From contig OX465588.1 of assembly GCA_950022655.1 (NCBI GenBank), positions 26,707,525 through 26,771,524 on the forward strand: 64,000 bases of DNA, given 5' to 3'. How positions within the stretch are numbered: position 1 is the stretch's first letter; each line of letters starts with the position of its first letter. The position numbers and the translations under genes are program-made. Source of the stretch: Alentia gelatinosa (taxonomy: Eukaryota > Annelida > Polychaeta > Phyllodocida > Polynoidae). Below the pieces are notes generated by a model. It was not told the origin of the DNA. It did not search any database and saw only the letters and a program-made list of their open reading frames with translations. Below are positions 36,177-47,165 of the stretch, one piece after another.

Positions 36177-37099
36177 CTACCTTAATCTCTACTCCAACCT
36201 CTACTTCTACCTCAACCTCTACCTTAACCTCTACCTCTACCCCAACCTCTACCTTAACCTTTACCCAAACCTCTACCTCAACCTCAACCTCTTTACTATA
36301 TACCCATGACGTATATAAATACTGTAAATACATACCGTTTTGACGTATAACGTAATTTCGCCGAACGGACGGGTGGCCCGTGTTTTCCCGTAATGGAACA
36401 CTTGGTGCACACGTTGCTACGTGTTGGTCTACACGTTCCTAAGTGCGGTTACAACGTTGAAATAACGTAACGCGATTGGACAATAACTGCCACACCCACC
36501 TTTTATCCTACGCCTAATAAAAAATTGCCATAGACCAGACCCATCCCAAACGCCATTTTTATATAAGAATAAGAATACACTGAAGGAAATAGCGCTGCCC
36601 GTGGTGCCACACTGTCTGTGGTGCCCGACTGCATATCGATGCTGAATAATCAGCAAATGGAAATGTGCTATATAGGTCATTTACCACTGAGACCTAGGAA
36701 GTACAGTAGAAACATTGCATACGCTGCACCTTCACCGATTCCTGACATACAGTCGGTGGCACCATGGACAGACCTTTATGGTAATTCATAAAGTCGGTGC
36801 CACTTTCGACAGCCAGTGTAAACGAACTTAATATAGTATGGGTCACTTTTCCATCAGTCGACAAAAATTCCTTCCCAGCATGCATCACTTCTTCCTGTTC
36901 ACCTGCAGTCTAAGGGACTAAATTTGACCATGCACCAACCTTTTAGTGATACCAGTGCAGATGATGTTTGGCCTGTCTCAGATCTCATCAAATATCCATG
37001 ATTTACATGTTCTGAGGATATATTCATTACACTGGTAAATAAACTATCGAATTGTAAGGTCTTACATGCACAATATTGCCTGCTTTCAGATACAAGCGG

Positions 37100-37205
37100 C
37101 CGTATGCTCCGAGAAGCTGAAGTGTAGTAATATGGATCTAAGCAGCATATGATTGCTTTAATCTGAAACCAGTCGATATTGTATTTATCATCCACCTTTT
37201 CCAGG
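37100..37205. repeat. Partial copy of the 54500 fold-back family (inverted)
   Basis: AGATACAAGCGGCCGTATGC and TGAAACCAGTCGATATTGTA with ATTTATCATCCACC correspond to parts of the fold-back at 54500-54680. Confidence 0.55.
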
Positions 37206-37543
37206 CAGCCGATGTATGTTCATTTCAGTTACGCACTATTTTTCTCAGGCACTATCTTTTTCATAGGCGTGCTTTATCACAACCCCACTGTCAGAAGAAC
37301 TGATTTGTTTCAGAAATTGATGTAAATTTGAAAGAAACTGTGCATACCACATAATTGCAATGATGTGTTGGTCATGTCGATACACACTCCATATATGTTT
37401 TCTGTGGACACTTTGTATAGGGTGGATGAAAAAAAAATTGTAGTGACACAGACGATACTGCGATCAGATGTTAGAGGTTATCCTTGTATAAGTTTACCAA
37501 AACACTAACGATTCCTCTTTCTTTTATTGACTTGATGGTGCAG

Positions 37544-37647
37544 TCCTTTGCACAGCAAACGTTGGGAAGTGTGGCGTGGATGGTACCTATAGTTGTCGCC
37601 ATGTCTGCAGCAGGCTCATCAGTCGGAGCCTACCTGGCCTACCCCAG
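37544..37647 (+). CDS. SLC7 transporter, coding exon 6 (residues 304-337)
   Basis: A 104-nt exon between TTGATGGTGCAG and CCCCAG|GTGAGT (phase 0 in, phase 2 out). It encodes TM8, SVAWMVPIVVAMSAAGSSVGAYLAYPR, matching the family's 'P..VA.S..G...G......R' core. Its last 12 nt and the donor have been copied into the adjoining 53-bp minisatellite. Reading past the true donor meets TGA at once (CCC AGG TGA), so use of a downstream copy would truncate the protein. Confidence 0.93.
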
Positions 37648-38590
37648 GTGAGTCAGAGTATAAAGATACCCGTCCCTATAAAAGACATGGCCTACCACAG
37701 GTGAGTCAGAGTATAGTGATACCCGTCCCTATAAAAGACATGGCCTACCACAGGTGAGTCAGAGTATAAAGATACCCATCCCTATAAAAGATATGGCCTA
37801 CCACAGGTGAGTCAGAGTATAGTGATACCCATCCCTATAAAAGACATGGCCTACCACAGGTGAGTCCGAGTATAAAGATACCCGTCCCTATAAAAGACAT
37901 GGCCTACCACAGGTGAGTCAGAGTATAGTGATACTCATCCCTATAAAAGACATGGCCTACCCTAGGTGAGTCAGAGTATAGTGATACCCATCCCTATAAA
38001 AGACATGGCCTACCACAGGTGAGTCAGAGTATAGTGATACCCATCCCTATAAAAGACATGGCCTACCACAGGTGAGTCAGAGTATAAAGATACCTATCCC
38101 TATGAAAAACATGGCCTACTCCAGGGACCTGTTTTACTAGTTTCGTGACATGTCTAGATGGCGTCTAGATGGTGTGTCCGGTTTCATAAGAACTAGACAT
38201 TAGACTTCGTTTTGTCCGTTCTTGCTTGCACTGTTGGTGCCGCTTTTCATGTCTGTCTAACACTTTTGTCATGAAACTAGTGAAACCAATCCATGATGTG
38301 TAGATTCGTCTAATTCTTATGGTTGGGGTCTGTCTTTTCCTAAGGGCAGCTACTTGTGTTGTAACAAAACTAGACAACCCCAATGCCTGTATGGTGTCAC
38401 AGACATGTCACGAAACTAGTGAAACAGGTCCCTGGTGAGTCAGTACAGAGATACCCATCCCTATGAAATACCTGGCCTACCCCAGATGAGTCATAGTAAC
38501 AGGATACCCGTCCATATGAAGGCCCTTATCTACCAAAGTCGGATGAGAGTGTAAAAACACCCATTCCTATAAAAGATGGCCTACCCAATG
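37636..38590. repeat. 53-bp minisatellite carrying copies of the exon 6 donor site
   Basis: The unit is GGCCTACCACAGGTGAGTCA plus 33 more bases. GTGAGT occurs at 37648 (the real donor) and at 37701, 37754, 37807, 37860 (GTGAGTCC variant), 37913, 37966, 38019 and 38072, each exactly 53 bp apart. Decayed units continue at 38433-38590 and about 38885-39030 with CTGGCCTAC cores. A MITE interrupts the array at 38124. Confidence 0.95.
38124..38432. mobile_element. MITE copy 2 (GGGACCTGTTTTACTAGTTT) inside the donor minisatellite
   Basis: It opens GGGACCTGTTTTACTAGTTT and closes GAAACTAGTGAAACAGGTCC, and matches 922-1237 through the interior. It is inserted right at a donor copy, with CTACTCCAG on the left and GTGAGTCAG resuming on the right. 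Confidence 0.88.
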
Positions 38591-39263
38591 CACCTGGGGA
38601 CTGTTTTCTTAAAAATGAGAGATCAATTAAAGATCTTATTATGGTCTTTATGGCGTTCTCGTTATCAAAATGATCAGTCTTGATTGAAGATCAGACACTT
38701 ATGGATCGACTGATAAATATGCTCATATTATTCAACAAATGTAAACAGTAGGCATTTGGGAATATATATATAGCGCTAGATATAAAGTTGTCTATGTTTA
38801 TGTCTATTTTGACTACTTATAATACTTTCGGAAATAGTAGTGGTAGTTCTAGTCATTGATTTGGTGCTGCTCTTAGTTTTAAAAGCTCTTACCTGGCCTA
38901 CTCCACATGATTCAATTTCTCATCAGTCCCTTAAAAAGACCTGGCCTACACAACATGATTCAACCCCTCAAGACACCCATCCCTTTAACAGACCTAGCAT
39001 ACCCCACATGATTCAACTTTTCAAGGTACATGTCCCTTGTATTATACGAGCATCTGCATCTTTGATTAGCGTGCAGCATGATGGGAGAGATTTAACGTGA
39101 TAAACATGATAATTATTCATTTATTTGATCGTGCTTGTCTCAACGTGTTCAGTACAACAGTGTATCTGCCAGAGATAAAACTTTGCAATTCATAACTTTG
39201 GTATTTCTTATACCCCTGATCAGCCTGTGGTTTGTGTTTCCTCATAAATCTTTGATGTTGCAG

Positions 39264-39360
39264 GTATGCTTTCGCGGGTGGCAGAGAGGGACAGCTTCCT
39301 AAAGTGATGTCTATGGTCAGCCTACACCACTTCACACCTATCCCGGGAATTATACTTATT
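39264..39360 (+). CDS. SLC7 transporter, coding exon 7 (residues 338-370)
   Basis: A 97-nt exon after TTTGATGTTGCAG, ending CTTATT|GTGAGT (phase 2 in, phase 0 out). YAFAGGREGQLPKVMSMVSLHHFTPIPGIIL is the family's 'Y...REG.LP......H....TP.P......' loop between TM8 and TM9. It precedes the alternative exon pair. Confidence 0.94.
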
Positions 39361-39389
39361 GTGAGTCTATAAGTGTACAACGAGTGAGT

Positions 39390-39660
39390 CTGTGTACACA
39401 AATACAGTGTGTATGTCTGGGAATGTTGTGTGTGAATGTAGCATGTCTATGTCTCTGTGTGTGAATATGTGTATGTAGATACAATTAGTCTGTGTGGGTT
39501 TATGTAAATTTCAGAATGTCTGTCTGTGGATGTTTCATGTCTATGTCTGTGTGTGTGTATGTGTGAGAGAGACAGAGAGAGAGACTGTGTTCGTAAATAC
39601 AGTGTGTCTGTGTGTGAATGTAGCATGTCTAAGTATGTGTGTTTGATGTCACGATTAGAA
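39390..39660. repeat. GAATGTAGCATGTCTATGTC-type repeat, with copies at 40510-40620
   Basis: GTGTGAATGTAGCATGTCTATGTCTG and CAGTGTGTCTGTCTG words recur three or four times. A further block lies at 40510-40620. Confidence 0.6.
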
Positions 39661-40339
39661 TGTAAGGTGTGCTATCAATGGCAGGTTCTGCCATACTGTG
39701 AAATAACATGGACATGGACACTGACAGCTTCATGCTGGCTGCTCCTAAGTTTTGACGCAGTAATTTCCAGTCTATTGGCAGGATGTATCAAGCTGACACT
39801 GCTGGCAGCGATCATGTAATATCCGTAATAAGGTATGTTCGTCTCCTTCCATTCAGAGTAAGGCCATATCAGATAGGCAAGACGGTTTGAATTGAATAAT
39901 CCAGAACTGCTTTCACAGTAAAACGACGCCTGATGCAATAGCCATTTAGTTCGGGATTTGCCTGTGGAGTTGCTGCCATCGTAACACACTTATGAATAGC
40001 CTTAACAGCCAGTGTATTGACATTGAAACAGACGTTTGAGAGCAAAATTAATGATTATTTCTGTCTTTTATACATCAATTTAAAACTGATTCTGCTATTT
40101 GCACACTTTTAAACATTGATATTTGAATAACTGCATTGAAACCATTGTGAACTATATCCTCTCTTAGAGCAAACAAAACAACTTCCATGTAGATAAATAA
40201 CTTAGCAGCGAAGTATCACAGTGCATGAACCGAGACTTGCTCCAACAATAACAAGTAGCAAATGGAAATTCAGCACGCATTTTATGTTGGCCGTTGAGTT
40301 TGTATTCACTTTTTTAGTAATCTAAAAGGTAGAGAGGGG

Positions 40340-40495
40340 TAGGATAACATATGAACGCCACTCAATTTCATATGAATGTCTGTTTGTCACTCGTTGTCTT
40401 CTGCTCCGGATTTCACTCGGTTACGGCTTCTGAAATCACTACACGAAGGCAACTCATGACATATAAACATTTACATGAAATTCTGTGATGTTTCA
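40340..40495. mobile_element. Fold-back MITE with CACTCGGTTACGGCTTC loop; right arm duplicated at 40630-40710
   Basis: CATATGAACG/CAATTTCATATGAATGTC arms pair with GACATATAAACATTTACATG. About 80 bp of the right arm (GAAATCACTA..GACATATAAACAT..TTTCATCTTA) is repeated at 40635-40705 just before exon 8a. Confidence 0.65.
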
Positions 40496-40840
40496 TCTTA
40501 TTATAGAGTATGTAAATCTGTGAATGTTGCATGTCTATGTCTGTGTGTGTGAGAGTGTGTTGGTGAATACAGTGTGTCTGTCTGTGAATATAGCATGTCT
40601 GTGTCTGTGTGAAGTGAGCATGATGGAGCGCCTCGTGAAATCACTATGCACAGACAACTCGTGTCATATAAACATACATTTGAAATTTCGTGACGTTTCA
40701 TCTTAGTATTGCATGGGCATATAATAAATATGCGTCTTTCCCAGGGTGGGCTTCAGCCTGTGCAAACTGCTTGCAATGCTTGTTGATGCTGCCTCGCTTA
40801 AGTGTCTCCAGCCTTTACTCACTTGTCGATTCTGTTGCAG

Positions 40841-40996
40841 TCCCTTTTCGGCATCATTATCAGTTCTGCAGTTTTCTTCGACATCCAAAATCTGCTTGCC
40901 ATCGGCAGCTGTGTGAATCAGATAAAGTGTGCGCTTGTGCTCATTGCTCTTCTGCATGTGAAGCGCTACCAGAAGGACCTGCCACGGACTGTCAAG
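40841..40996 (+). CDS. SLC7 transporter, alternative coding exon 8a (52 residues, TM9-TM10)
   Basis: A 156-nt exon after CGATTCTGTTGCAG, ending GTCAAG|GTACGA, phase 0 on both sides. It encodes SLFGIIISSAVFFDIQNLLA and then TM10, GSCVNQIKCALVLIALL, and a basic end, KRYQKDLPRTVK. In position it equals the TM9-TM10 hairpin of light-chain transporters, with the terminal 'RP.KVP' motif completed by exon 9. Exon 8b, 46 nt downstream, is the same length and 25 of 52 residues are identical without gaps. Including 8a alone gives an intact 501-residue protein. Reading on into the intron hits TAA seven codons later. TM10 of known light chains has a Trp here ('SF..WLF'); this exon has Gln. Confidence 0.93.
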
Positions 40997-41042
40997 GTAC
41001 GAACTCTCACCTCATAACTGTGTCACTGTTTCTCGTTTCTAG
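40997..41042 (+). other. 46-nt intron between alternative exons 8a and 8b
   Basis: It is bounded by AAG|GTACGA and TTTCTCGTTTCTAG|AAC. It is much shorter than any other intron in this gene (1.2 to 26 kb). The donor, branch region and acceptor would be squeezed together, which could prevent 8a-to-8b splicing by steric interference. Confidence 0.85.
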
Positions 41043-41198
41043 AACTTGGCCGCCATCTTGTTTTCGTCAGCTGTCTTCTTTGACCTTCAAGGGCTGCTGG
41101 CCTTGACGAGTGTCATCACGCAGTTTAAGATGGTGCTTGCTTTGATGGCACTTATACGACTCAAATGGACCATGTCCCATCTCAAGCGAACCATGAAG
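41043..41198 (+). CDS. SLC7 transporter, alternative coding exon 8b (52 residues, TM9-TM10)
   Basis: A 156-nt exon after TTTCTCGTTTCTAG, ending ATGAAG|GTAGAA, phase 0 on both sides. It encodes NLAAILFSSAVFFDLQGLLA, then TSVITQFKMVLALMALIRLK and a tail SHLKRTMK. It shares SSAVFFD.Q.LLA and S...Q.K with exon 8a but differs in most TM10 side chains and in the loop charge. Both open reading and splice sites are intact, so it is not an obvious relic. Either exon joins in frame to exons 7 and 9. Including both would add a third membrane hairpin; skipping both would remove one. Confidence 0.93.
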
Positions 41199-44100
41199 GT
41201 AGAATTCAATCACTTCACCTCTGTGCGTAGGTAGGACTAGTAGCCAGCCAATGATTCTACCAGGGTTAGGAGCAGCCTAACAATGTGAATACTCAATGAT
41301 CTATGTCTCTTTATGATGTGGGTTTTATAACACTATTCACATTTAACCCCATTTGGAGCAGAAATACTCGGAACAAGAAAGGTAAAAGTCTTCATTTTCC
41401 CGAATCAAGGTCCTGTGAATAGTATTTCGTTTAACAGTTGTGTGAATGAGTGAAATATTGTCAGATTTCCTATCATGAGGTCATTTGTCATTCCAGCCAT
41501 GCTTTATTTTACATCAAGAAAATCACAATTTCTTTTCTTCACCATGGAGAAGTATACATTATATCTAAGAGTTGAAACGATTCTGGATTTATATAGACTT
41601 ATACAACTTTCTCGCTGTAGAGATAAATATTTCAATGGTGAGATCATATGTCGACCATGTACCATTGGATGAACCGATCTAATTCCATGGCTAGAAATAT
41701 CATGCCTTTCGAACTAGAAGAAATACAGGCTCATTCATCAGGAAATCATTGATCATTTAGTGATTTAGATATCGCTATCACCCTTATCTTAACAATGCAC
41801 GCATTCTAGGCAATAAAAGATACGCACTTTATCCTAGAGTTATCTAAATTCATTATATTAAGTATATTCCTAGTTTTAGTTACAAAATAGTGACCATCAT
41901 TGCTCAGTGAGGTATGAAGGCTGCTGGCCCCACTTTGGCCGTACACTGCAACTCTGGTAGAATCATGGTGTAAACTGCTTAGTTTAAAGGCATATCGGAT
42001 GATTTACCCTGAAAATTTAATGTTATTTTCATAGACTTTAATATGAGGATCTGAAAGTATTACAGAGCCCATATCGAAGTAAGAAATGGGGGATCATTTT
42101 GCTTGTCTTTCACCAAGAAATAAATATCTTATCACAGAATATATATAGAATTTCTAAAAAGGTTTCGAATAGTAAAAGCAATGTGATTTTCTTATTAAAT
42201 ATTGTATATATGGAGTACTATACATCTAGATATTAAAACAATAGGTTACTCTCTTCCATTGTTTTCTTAAGGGAATTGAGGAAAGACATATTTTCAGTAC
42301 AATTTCTATATAATTCAAGCATATGTAAATAGGCTCCCGTTACCTATAGGGTTAAAACCAACTGAACAAAACATTACACCTTACCCATTTGATATTAGAA
42401 TAAGTAACAAGGAACATAATTGTCAATACCATTGTGATCATGAAATGTAGGATATGCCTTTAATGCTTGTACACACTCCGCCTTTCAAATGAATTATATA
42501 TATTTGATATTAGAAAAATTTGGTCATTCAAAACCAGATTCCTACTATCAAGGATTAAGACCTTCCCACTTCTCTCTCTCACTGATTAAGGTCTCATAGT
42601 CTGTGATAAGGACGCCTGTGATTCTACTTTCTGAGTTGCATTGTTACAGTCAAAATGCTGTTAGGACATGAATCCCCCCTTCTGACCTCTCCTCACACAC
42701 ATCCATCTGAGTCCCCACTTCCCTCACAGGACCAAATCACTCTGTTCCGACTAATAGGTTGGTGTGGTTGAGTCCAGACTTTGTTCAAGAACATCAATCT
42801 CAAATCAAAATACTCACTAAAAAATATTCTTAGATTATAAAATTGATAATTAAGTAAAGTTTAATGATAATTTTCAATCAAAATACACACAAAATCCGTA
42901 TCTTACGCGGCGATTACGACACGATCTGCAAAATTTCAGGAGCAACGTTTAGGCCCTCGGATCGCTATTCTGTGATCCGCAGCTCTGTCGTAAACTTGGG
43001 GCAACGGGGCCCAGAGGTAACGTAGAGTAGCTCCGGTGGCCAGTGTAGGGTATAGGCTAGTTCATTGAGGCCCCACGATGTGTCTCCATCAAACGTCACC
43101 CACACTAACGGATTTACCTCACTTCTTCCTTCTAGTCGTCACCTTCTCCACACATCACATATTCACATTTGTCCACCCACACACACATTTTTTTATAGTT
43201 TATTTATACCCTACAACAATTCATAGGGGTGCTTCAACAGACCTTTTAATGTATATTATCTATTCAATATTTATCTCATATATACAAATATTAGCTGGTC
43301 TTATCTCATTAGATAAATCACTTTATTTTCTCAAGCCACATCTCTATCGTCCTTTCATTCCGACACCATTAGCATGCCTGGAGGCACCTCTAGGACTTAC
43401 CAGATGAATGCCTCCAGGCATTCTCAGGACTGAAAGGGTCAGAACACCAATAGCTGAGGTGGTAAGACTCATAAGGAGTTGGTGGGTGGGTAGAAGTAGT
43501 CGAAGTCAATATGATGAGCTCGGGATGAAGCGTAGAAGATGTGCTTGTGAAAAATGGCCTTTTGATCGGACCCCGTAATATACAAATTACCCAAGCATGA
43601 TGGACGACTAAGTGTCCTAATGCCCTTATTATTGACACAGTAAAACGCCAGCATCCCAATGCTTGGAGGTGATTATCAAATGTCAATCATAATCATAAGA
43701 ATCTCATTCATCAATCATCAATATATCAAATATTTGAAGTCATTATTCATTATCGCAATTAACCATCACCCTTTAACCATAAGTATTGCACTACTTTACA
43801 CAAACATAAGTATTGACTGAGAACTATTTCTATATTGTTAAGGACTCAATTCTCTAGTAACATTTACTCAATTTGTTATGAATTCTATCAATTTACTAAG
43901 GTATTTATTTCACATTTCATTACCAGTGTATGCTACATCAGGATACGCATTGCATTATGATCTATAAGTGACATAAGTTTCACCTTTCGTGCCTCTTCTC
44001 ACCTCTGATTGACCTCACTGACCTTGTGTGGTGTCTATTTCACATTTCTGTCCTCTGATGAATCACTGATCAGGGTTTAACAGCTGATTGACATCCATTT

Positions 44101-44404
44101 CACTTATTCTTGGCCTTTTATTGACATTTCATATTGGTCTGTGATTGATATCTGCTTTGCTTCTGGTTGACCTTACTATCCTCTGATTGACCTCTGTTTG
44201 ACCTCTGAACTCCCCCTCTATGACCTCTGATTGATGTTTAAATAATGACCTATCTTTGACATCTGATTCATATTTGGTTGACCTCTGAATGACCTATAAA
44301 TGATGTCGGAATGACCCCTGAATGGTCCTTGATTGACCTACGATTGACTTCTAACATACTTCTAAATCACCTCTGAATGACCTTGAGACGACCTTGGCCT
44401 CCAG
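41199..44404 (+). other. Intron 8 (3.2 kb)
   Basis: AT-rich non-coding sequence with no third copy of exon 8. The last 420 bp are rich in TGACCT words. Confidence 0.7.
43990..44398. repeat. TGACCTCTGAT-type degenerate repeat
   Basis: TGACCTCTGAT and variants (TTGACCTCTG, ATGACCTCTG, TTGACATCTG) recur about twenty times, ending just before exon 9. TGACCT (AGGTCA on the other strand) is a nuclear-receptor half-site. Spacing varies; one direct repeat with 3-bp spacing is at 44010-44024 and one with 5-bp spacing at 44188-44204. Confidence 0.75.
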
Positions 44405-44579
44405 GTACCGACGCCGCTGGTGGTGCTGGCGCTGATAGCCCTCCTGCTAATCCTGTGTCTGGCAGTGCTGCAGGAGCCACTCGTGAATGGCGTTGGGCTG
44501 CTCCTCTTCCTGCTCGGCATCCCCATCTACTATGTCGGTAACTGGTGTAAACAGACACACTGCTTTGACACGGCAACAG
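44405..44579 (+). CDS. SLC7 transporter, coding exon 9 (residues 423-480)
   Basis: A 175-nt exon after CTTGGCCTCCAG, ending GCAACAG|GTGGGT (phase 0 in, phase 1 out). VPTP completes the conserved 'KVP..' motif. TM11 is LVVLALIALLLILCLAVLQ and TM12 is GVGLLLFLLGIPIYYVGNW, matching the family's 'G.G......G.P.Y'. It ends in the short tail WCKQTHCFDTAT. Confidence 0.92.
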
Positions 44580-45811
44580 GTGGGTCTTACTTATTGGACA
44601 TAGAGTTATTGCTAGTCCTGTCATCATCCGCCAGGAAATTGTAAGATAGCGCCATTGTAGTCGAATTGGGAGACAACTACTGATATCAGTTGTTATAACG
44701 AATAGATAACATTGAGACGAGGCTAAAATTCCGACATGGGAGGCCCTCATATTTTTTATCGGTAAAATCCTTTGATAATGAGCCCTGCCACCTGGTGTTT
44801 TGGATTGATTCGGGGGTCAAGATGGCCGCCTCAAGAGCACAAAAGCTATGTACCTTATAGATCAGCCTAATGCTTAGTTTATTGAGCGTTAGCCACACGC
44901 TCATACACTCAGCCTCAATGTTAGAGATTTTGAGCTTATTGAGCATTAGCCACACATTCGTATACTCTGACTCAATGTCAGAGTGGTGACATAGTCTTTG
45001 AGCTTGGTAAAGAAAACTAACCCTTCAACATCTTTGTGCTAACACTGTTACATGGGGAAAGGAGCAGAGGGCCAGTGTATCAGTCTTAGAAGTGTGCCCA
45101 ACTGACAAATCACTTAAGACTGAAATACTTATTGACCCACTGGTGCATGATACATTTGCCTCTTAGACAAGCTGCTGTAGAAGCATGTTGACTGAGTGCA
45201 AGAGGGTTACAGAAAATGACCCATAGACTGAATATAAACAAAACCTTTCAATTCTTTTGTCTTTTCTCTATAATTCCATGCTCATTTATCAATGATGAAC
45301 ATATCATTTGTTCCTAGTTTGTATATTTTAATGGTAACCATTGTGCACCATCAAAGTGATATCTTATTATGAATGGTTTAGCTTTTTTGTGTTTATTAAT
45401 TGCATATAGTCTGCCAATTTTTACAATTAACGGTCTACCACCATACCTTTTTAGATATTCGGTATCTGATACTTCACCTAAATTGAGTTACATCTAGATA
45501 CCATTATTTCTTTCTTAATTAATATCCACAGTATACTGTATAATGATAAAATAACAAAACATTGAAAGGTAAAAGAAGGTAAGCAAAACAAGGTTGAAAA
45601 TTATACCTTCCCATGTACTCTAATATTCTAATGTAAAAAATCTCGAATATATATTTCCGTACTCTTTTCTTTAATTTAGGGGTTTCCTTTTCTATCTTGT
45701 CTGAGGTGCATTCATGGAATCATACTTTTGTCTGCGATCTCATTAAAAACCTATTTCCCTTTCCCCTATTCATATGAGATTTAATGGCAACTTTTCTCAT
45801 TGTGTTTTCAG

Positions 45812-45876
45812 ATTACATCTGCATAATCTGTCAGCAGCTGTTTCATCTGGTCCCTGGTGGAAAGAAAGCTTCCTAG
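45812..45876 (+). CDS. SLC7 transporter, last coding exon 10 (residues 481-501)
   Basis: A 65-nt exon after TCTCATTGTGTTTTCAG. With the G carried from exon 9 it reads DYICIICQQLFHLVPGGKK and stops at TAG 45874-45876. The pattern 'LQ.L..VVP' near the C-terminus is conserved in light-chain transporters, which supports this exon over a competing acceptor at 48186. The total is 501 residues, normal for the family. No AATAAA was seen close by, so the poly(A) site is unassigned. Confidence 0.8.
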
Positions 45877-47024
45877 GATTATCATCTAAATCTATCAGTA
45901 TTAGGATATTGTTGGTGCTCAGATATTTACATATAAACACTACCTGCCTCAGAGATGTCGATTATATTTATAGACTTATTTACTTCAGCTGGTGCGGTTT
46001 CGTGGTATACCTCAGATTACACCATTATTATTACATGTATAACTCTCTGTTATTGAGACACTGACATGATCAATAATTTTATAAACTCATGCAGAAAATC
46101 TATTGAAATTTATAGAAGCATGTTTTGAACTGTTTATCAAGTAAACAAGTCCTTTTGTGTTCTACTGGGGGATACAATACCTGGTGTGCGGGTTATTATC
46201 CATGGCATACAAAATCCCCATTGAGAATGATGGGGACTCTGTAAACCACTACCCATTGTTTAAAAACTCTCAGATAACATAACCGTAGTATGCGCATTAA
46301 AAACCGATTTCAATATACGGCCTTAAAGCCATGGTATATGGGAAAATAGTCCCTTTGTTCCGTTGAGCTAAAAATACCTAGTCCCTAGTAAAATAGCCTT
46401 GAATATGGCAATTCACGGGTTTAATTTATTAGAGAAGATGGATAATGATTATAACAAACGACGCTGACGCTCGTGTATTACTACGCGTCAACCTCTCGGT
46501 TTACGACCGCCTGTCTACCAAACCATCGATTATTGTTTATGCATATTATATCACTAAAATTGTACAGTAATGTACGGGTTGATCTATGATATTAGCATGA
46601 TTATACATTAGTTTATGGGTTGGTCAATGTTATTTTCGCAAACATATATATATATCATTCTATAGATATGTCTATGATATTATCATAATTATACATTATT
46701 TTATGGGTTGATCTATGATATTGTTATACTGTCGCATTAGTCAATCTACTCTCATATCAGACGGTAGTGTTTTGGATGTTAGTCTGTAAAATCAATTTTG
46801 TGTGCTTTTTGAGCAGTGATAAATATTTCCGTGTGATTATTATTTATCCTTAGATTTTGCAATCTGGCACCACCTGAGGACTTTTCGCCTCACCGATAAA
46901 TTCAAACCGGGTATATAAAATCGGTGGCAGAATCAAAGTGGCCTTTAGAGGGCCACCACCCGACGACCTTTTTGCACCCTGACCACATAATCGGTGTATA
47001 TTTAGTCGTCAGGTGGAAATGCCT

Positions 47025-47165
47025 ATTATTATAGCTGTATCAACTACGTATACTGCCCGCTCCTACCCATGGCATATTTATATCCGTACGGTACACTGTG
47101 ACGTACGGGGTATGTGATCACGTGACTAGTTAACATTTCGCCATTTTTAGATATATAATAATACG
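47025..47165. mobile_element. Short element related to 33925-34076
   Basis: TATTATTATAGCTGTATCAA at the left and TAGATATATAATAATACG at the right, with ACTGCCCGCTCCTACCC inside, correspond to the 33925 element. Confidence 0.5.

Larger units (their letters stand above)
35456..36300. repeat. ACCTCA/ACCTCT hexanucleotide array split by nested MITEs
   Basis: CCTCAACCTCTACCTCAACC-type hexamers fill 35456-35840 and 36179-36297. The array starts 8 bp after the exon 5 donor. Two insertions separate the halves: an element at 35841-36023 and a palindrome at 36024-36176. The Ser/Thr-rich ORFs are shadows. Confidence 0.92.

Noticed and set aside
37636..38123. CRISPR-like regular spacing of direct repeats
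   Set aside because: Eukaryotic intron; repeats and 'spacers' form one homogeneous 53-bp unit derived from a splice site.
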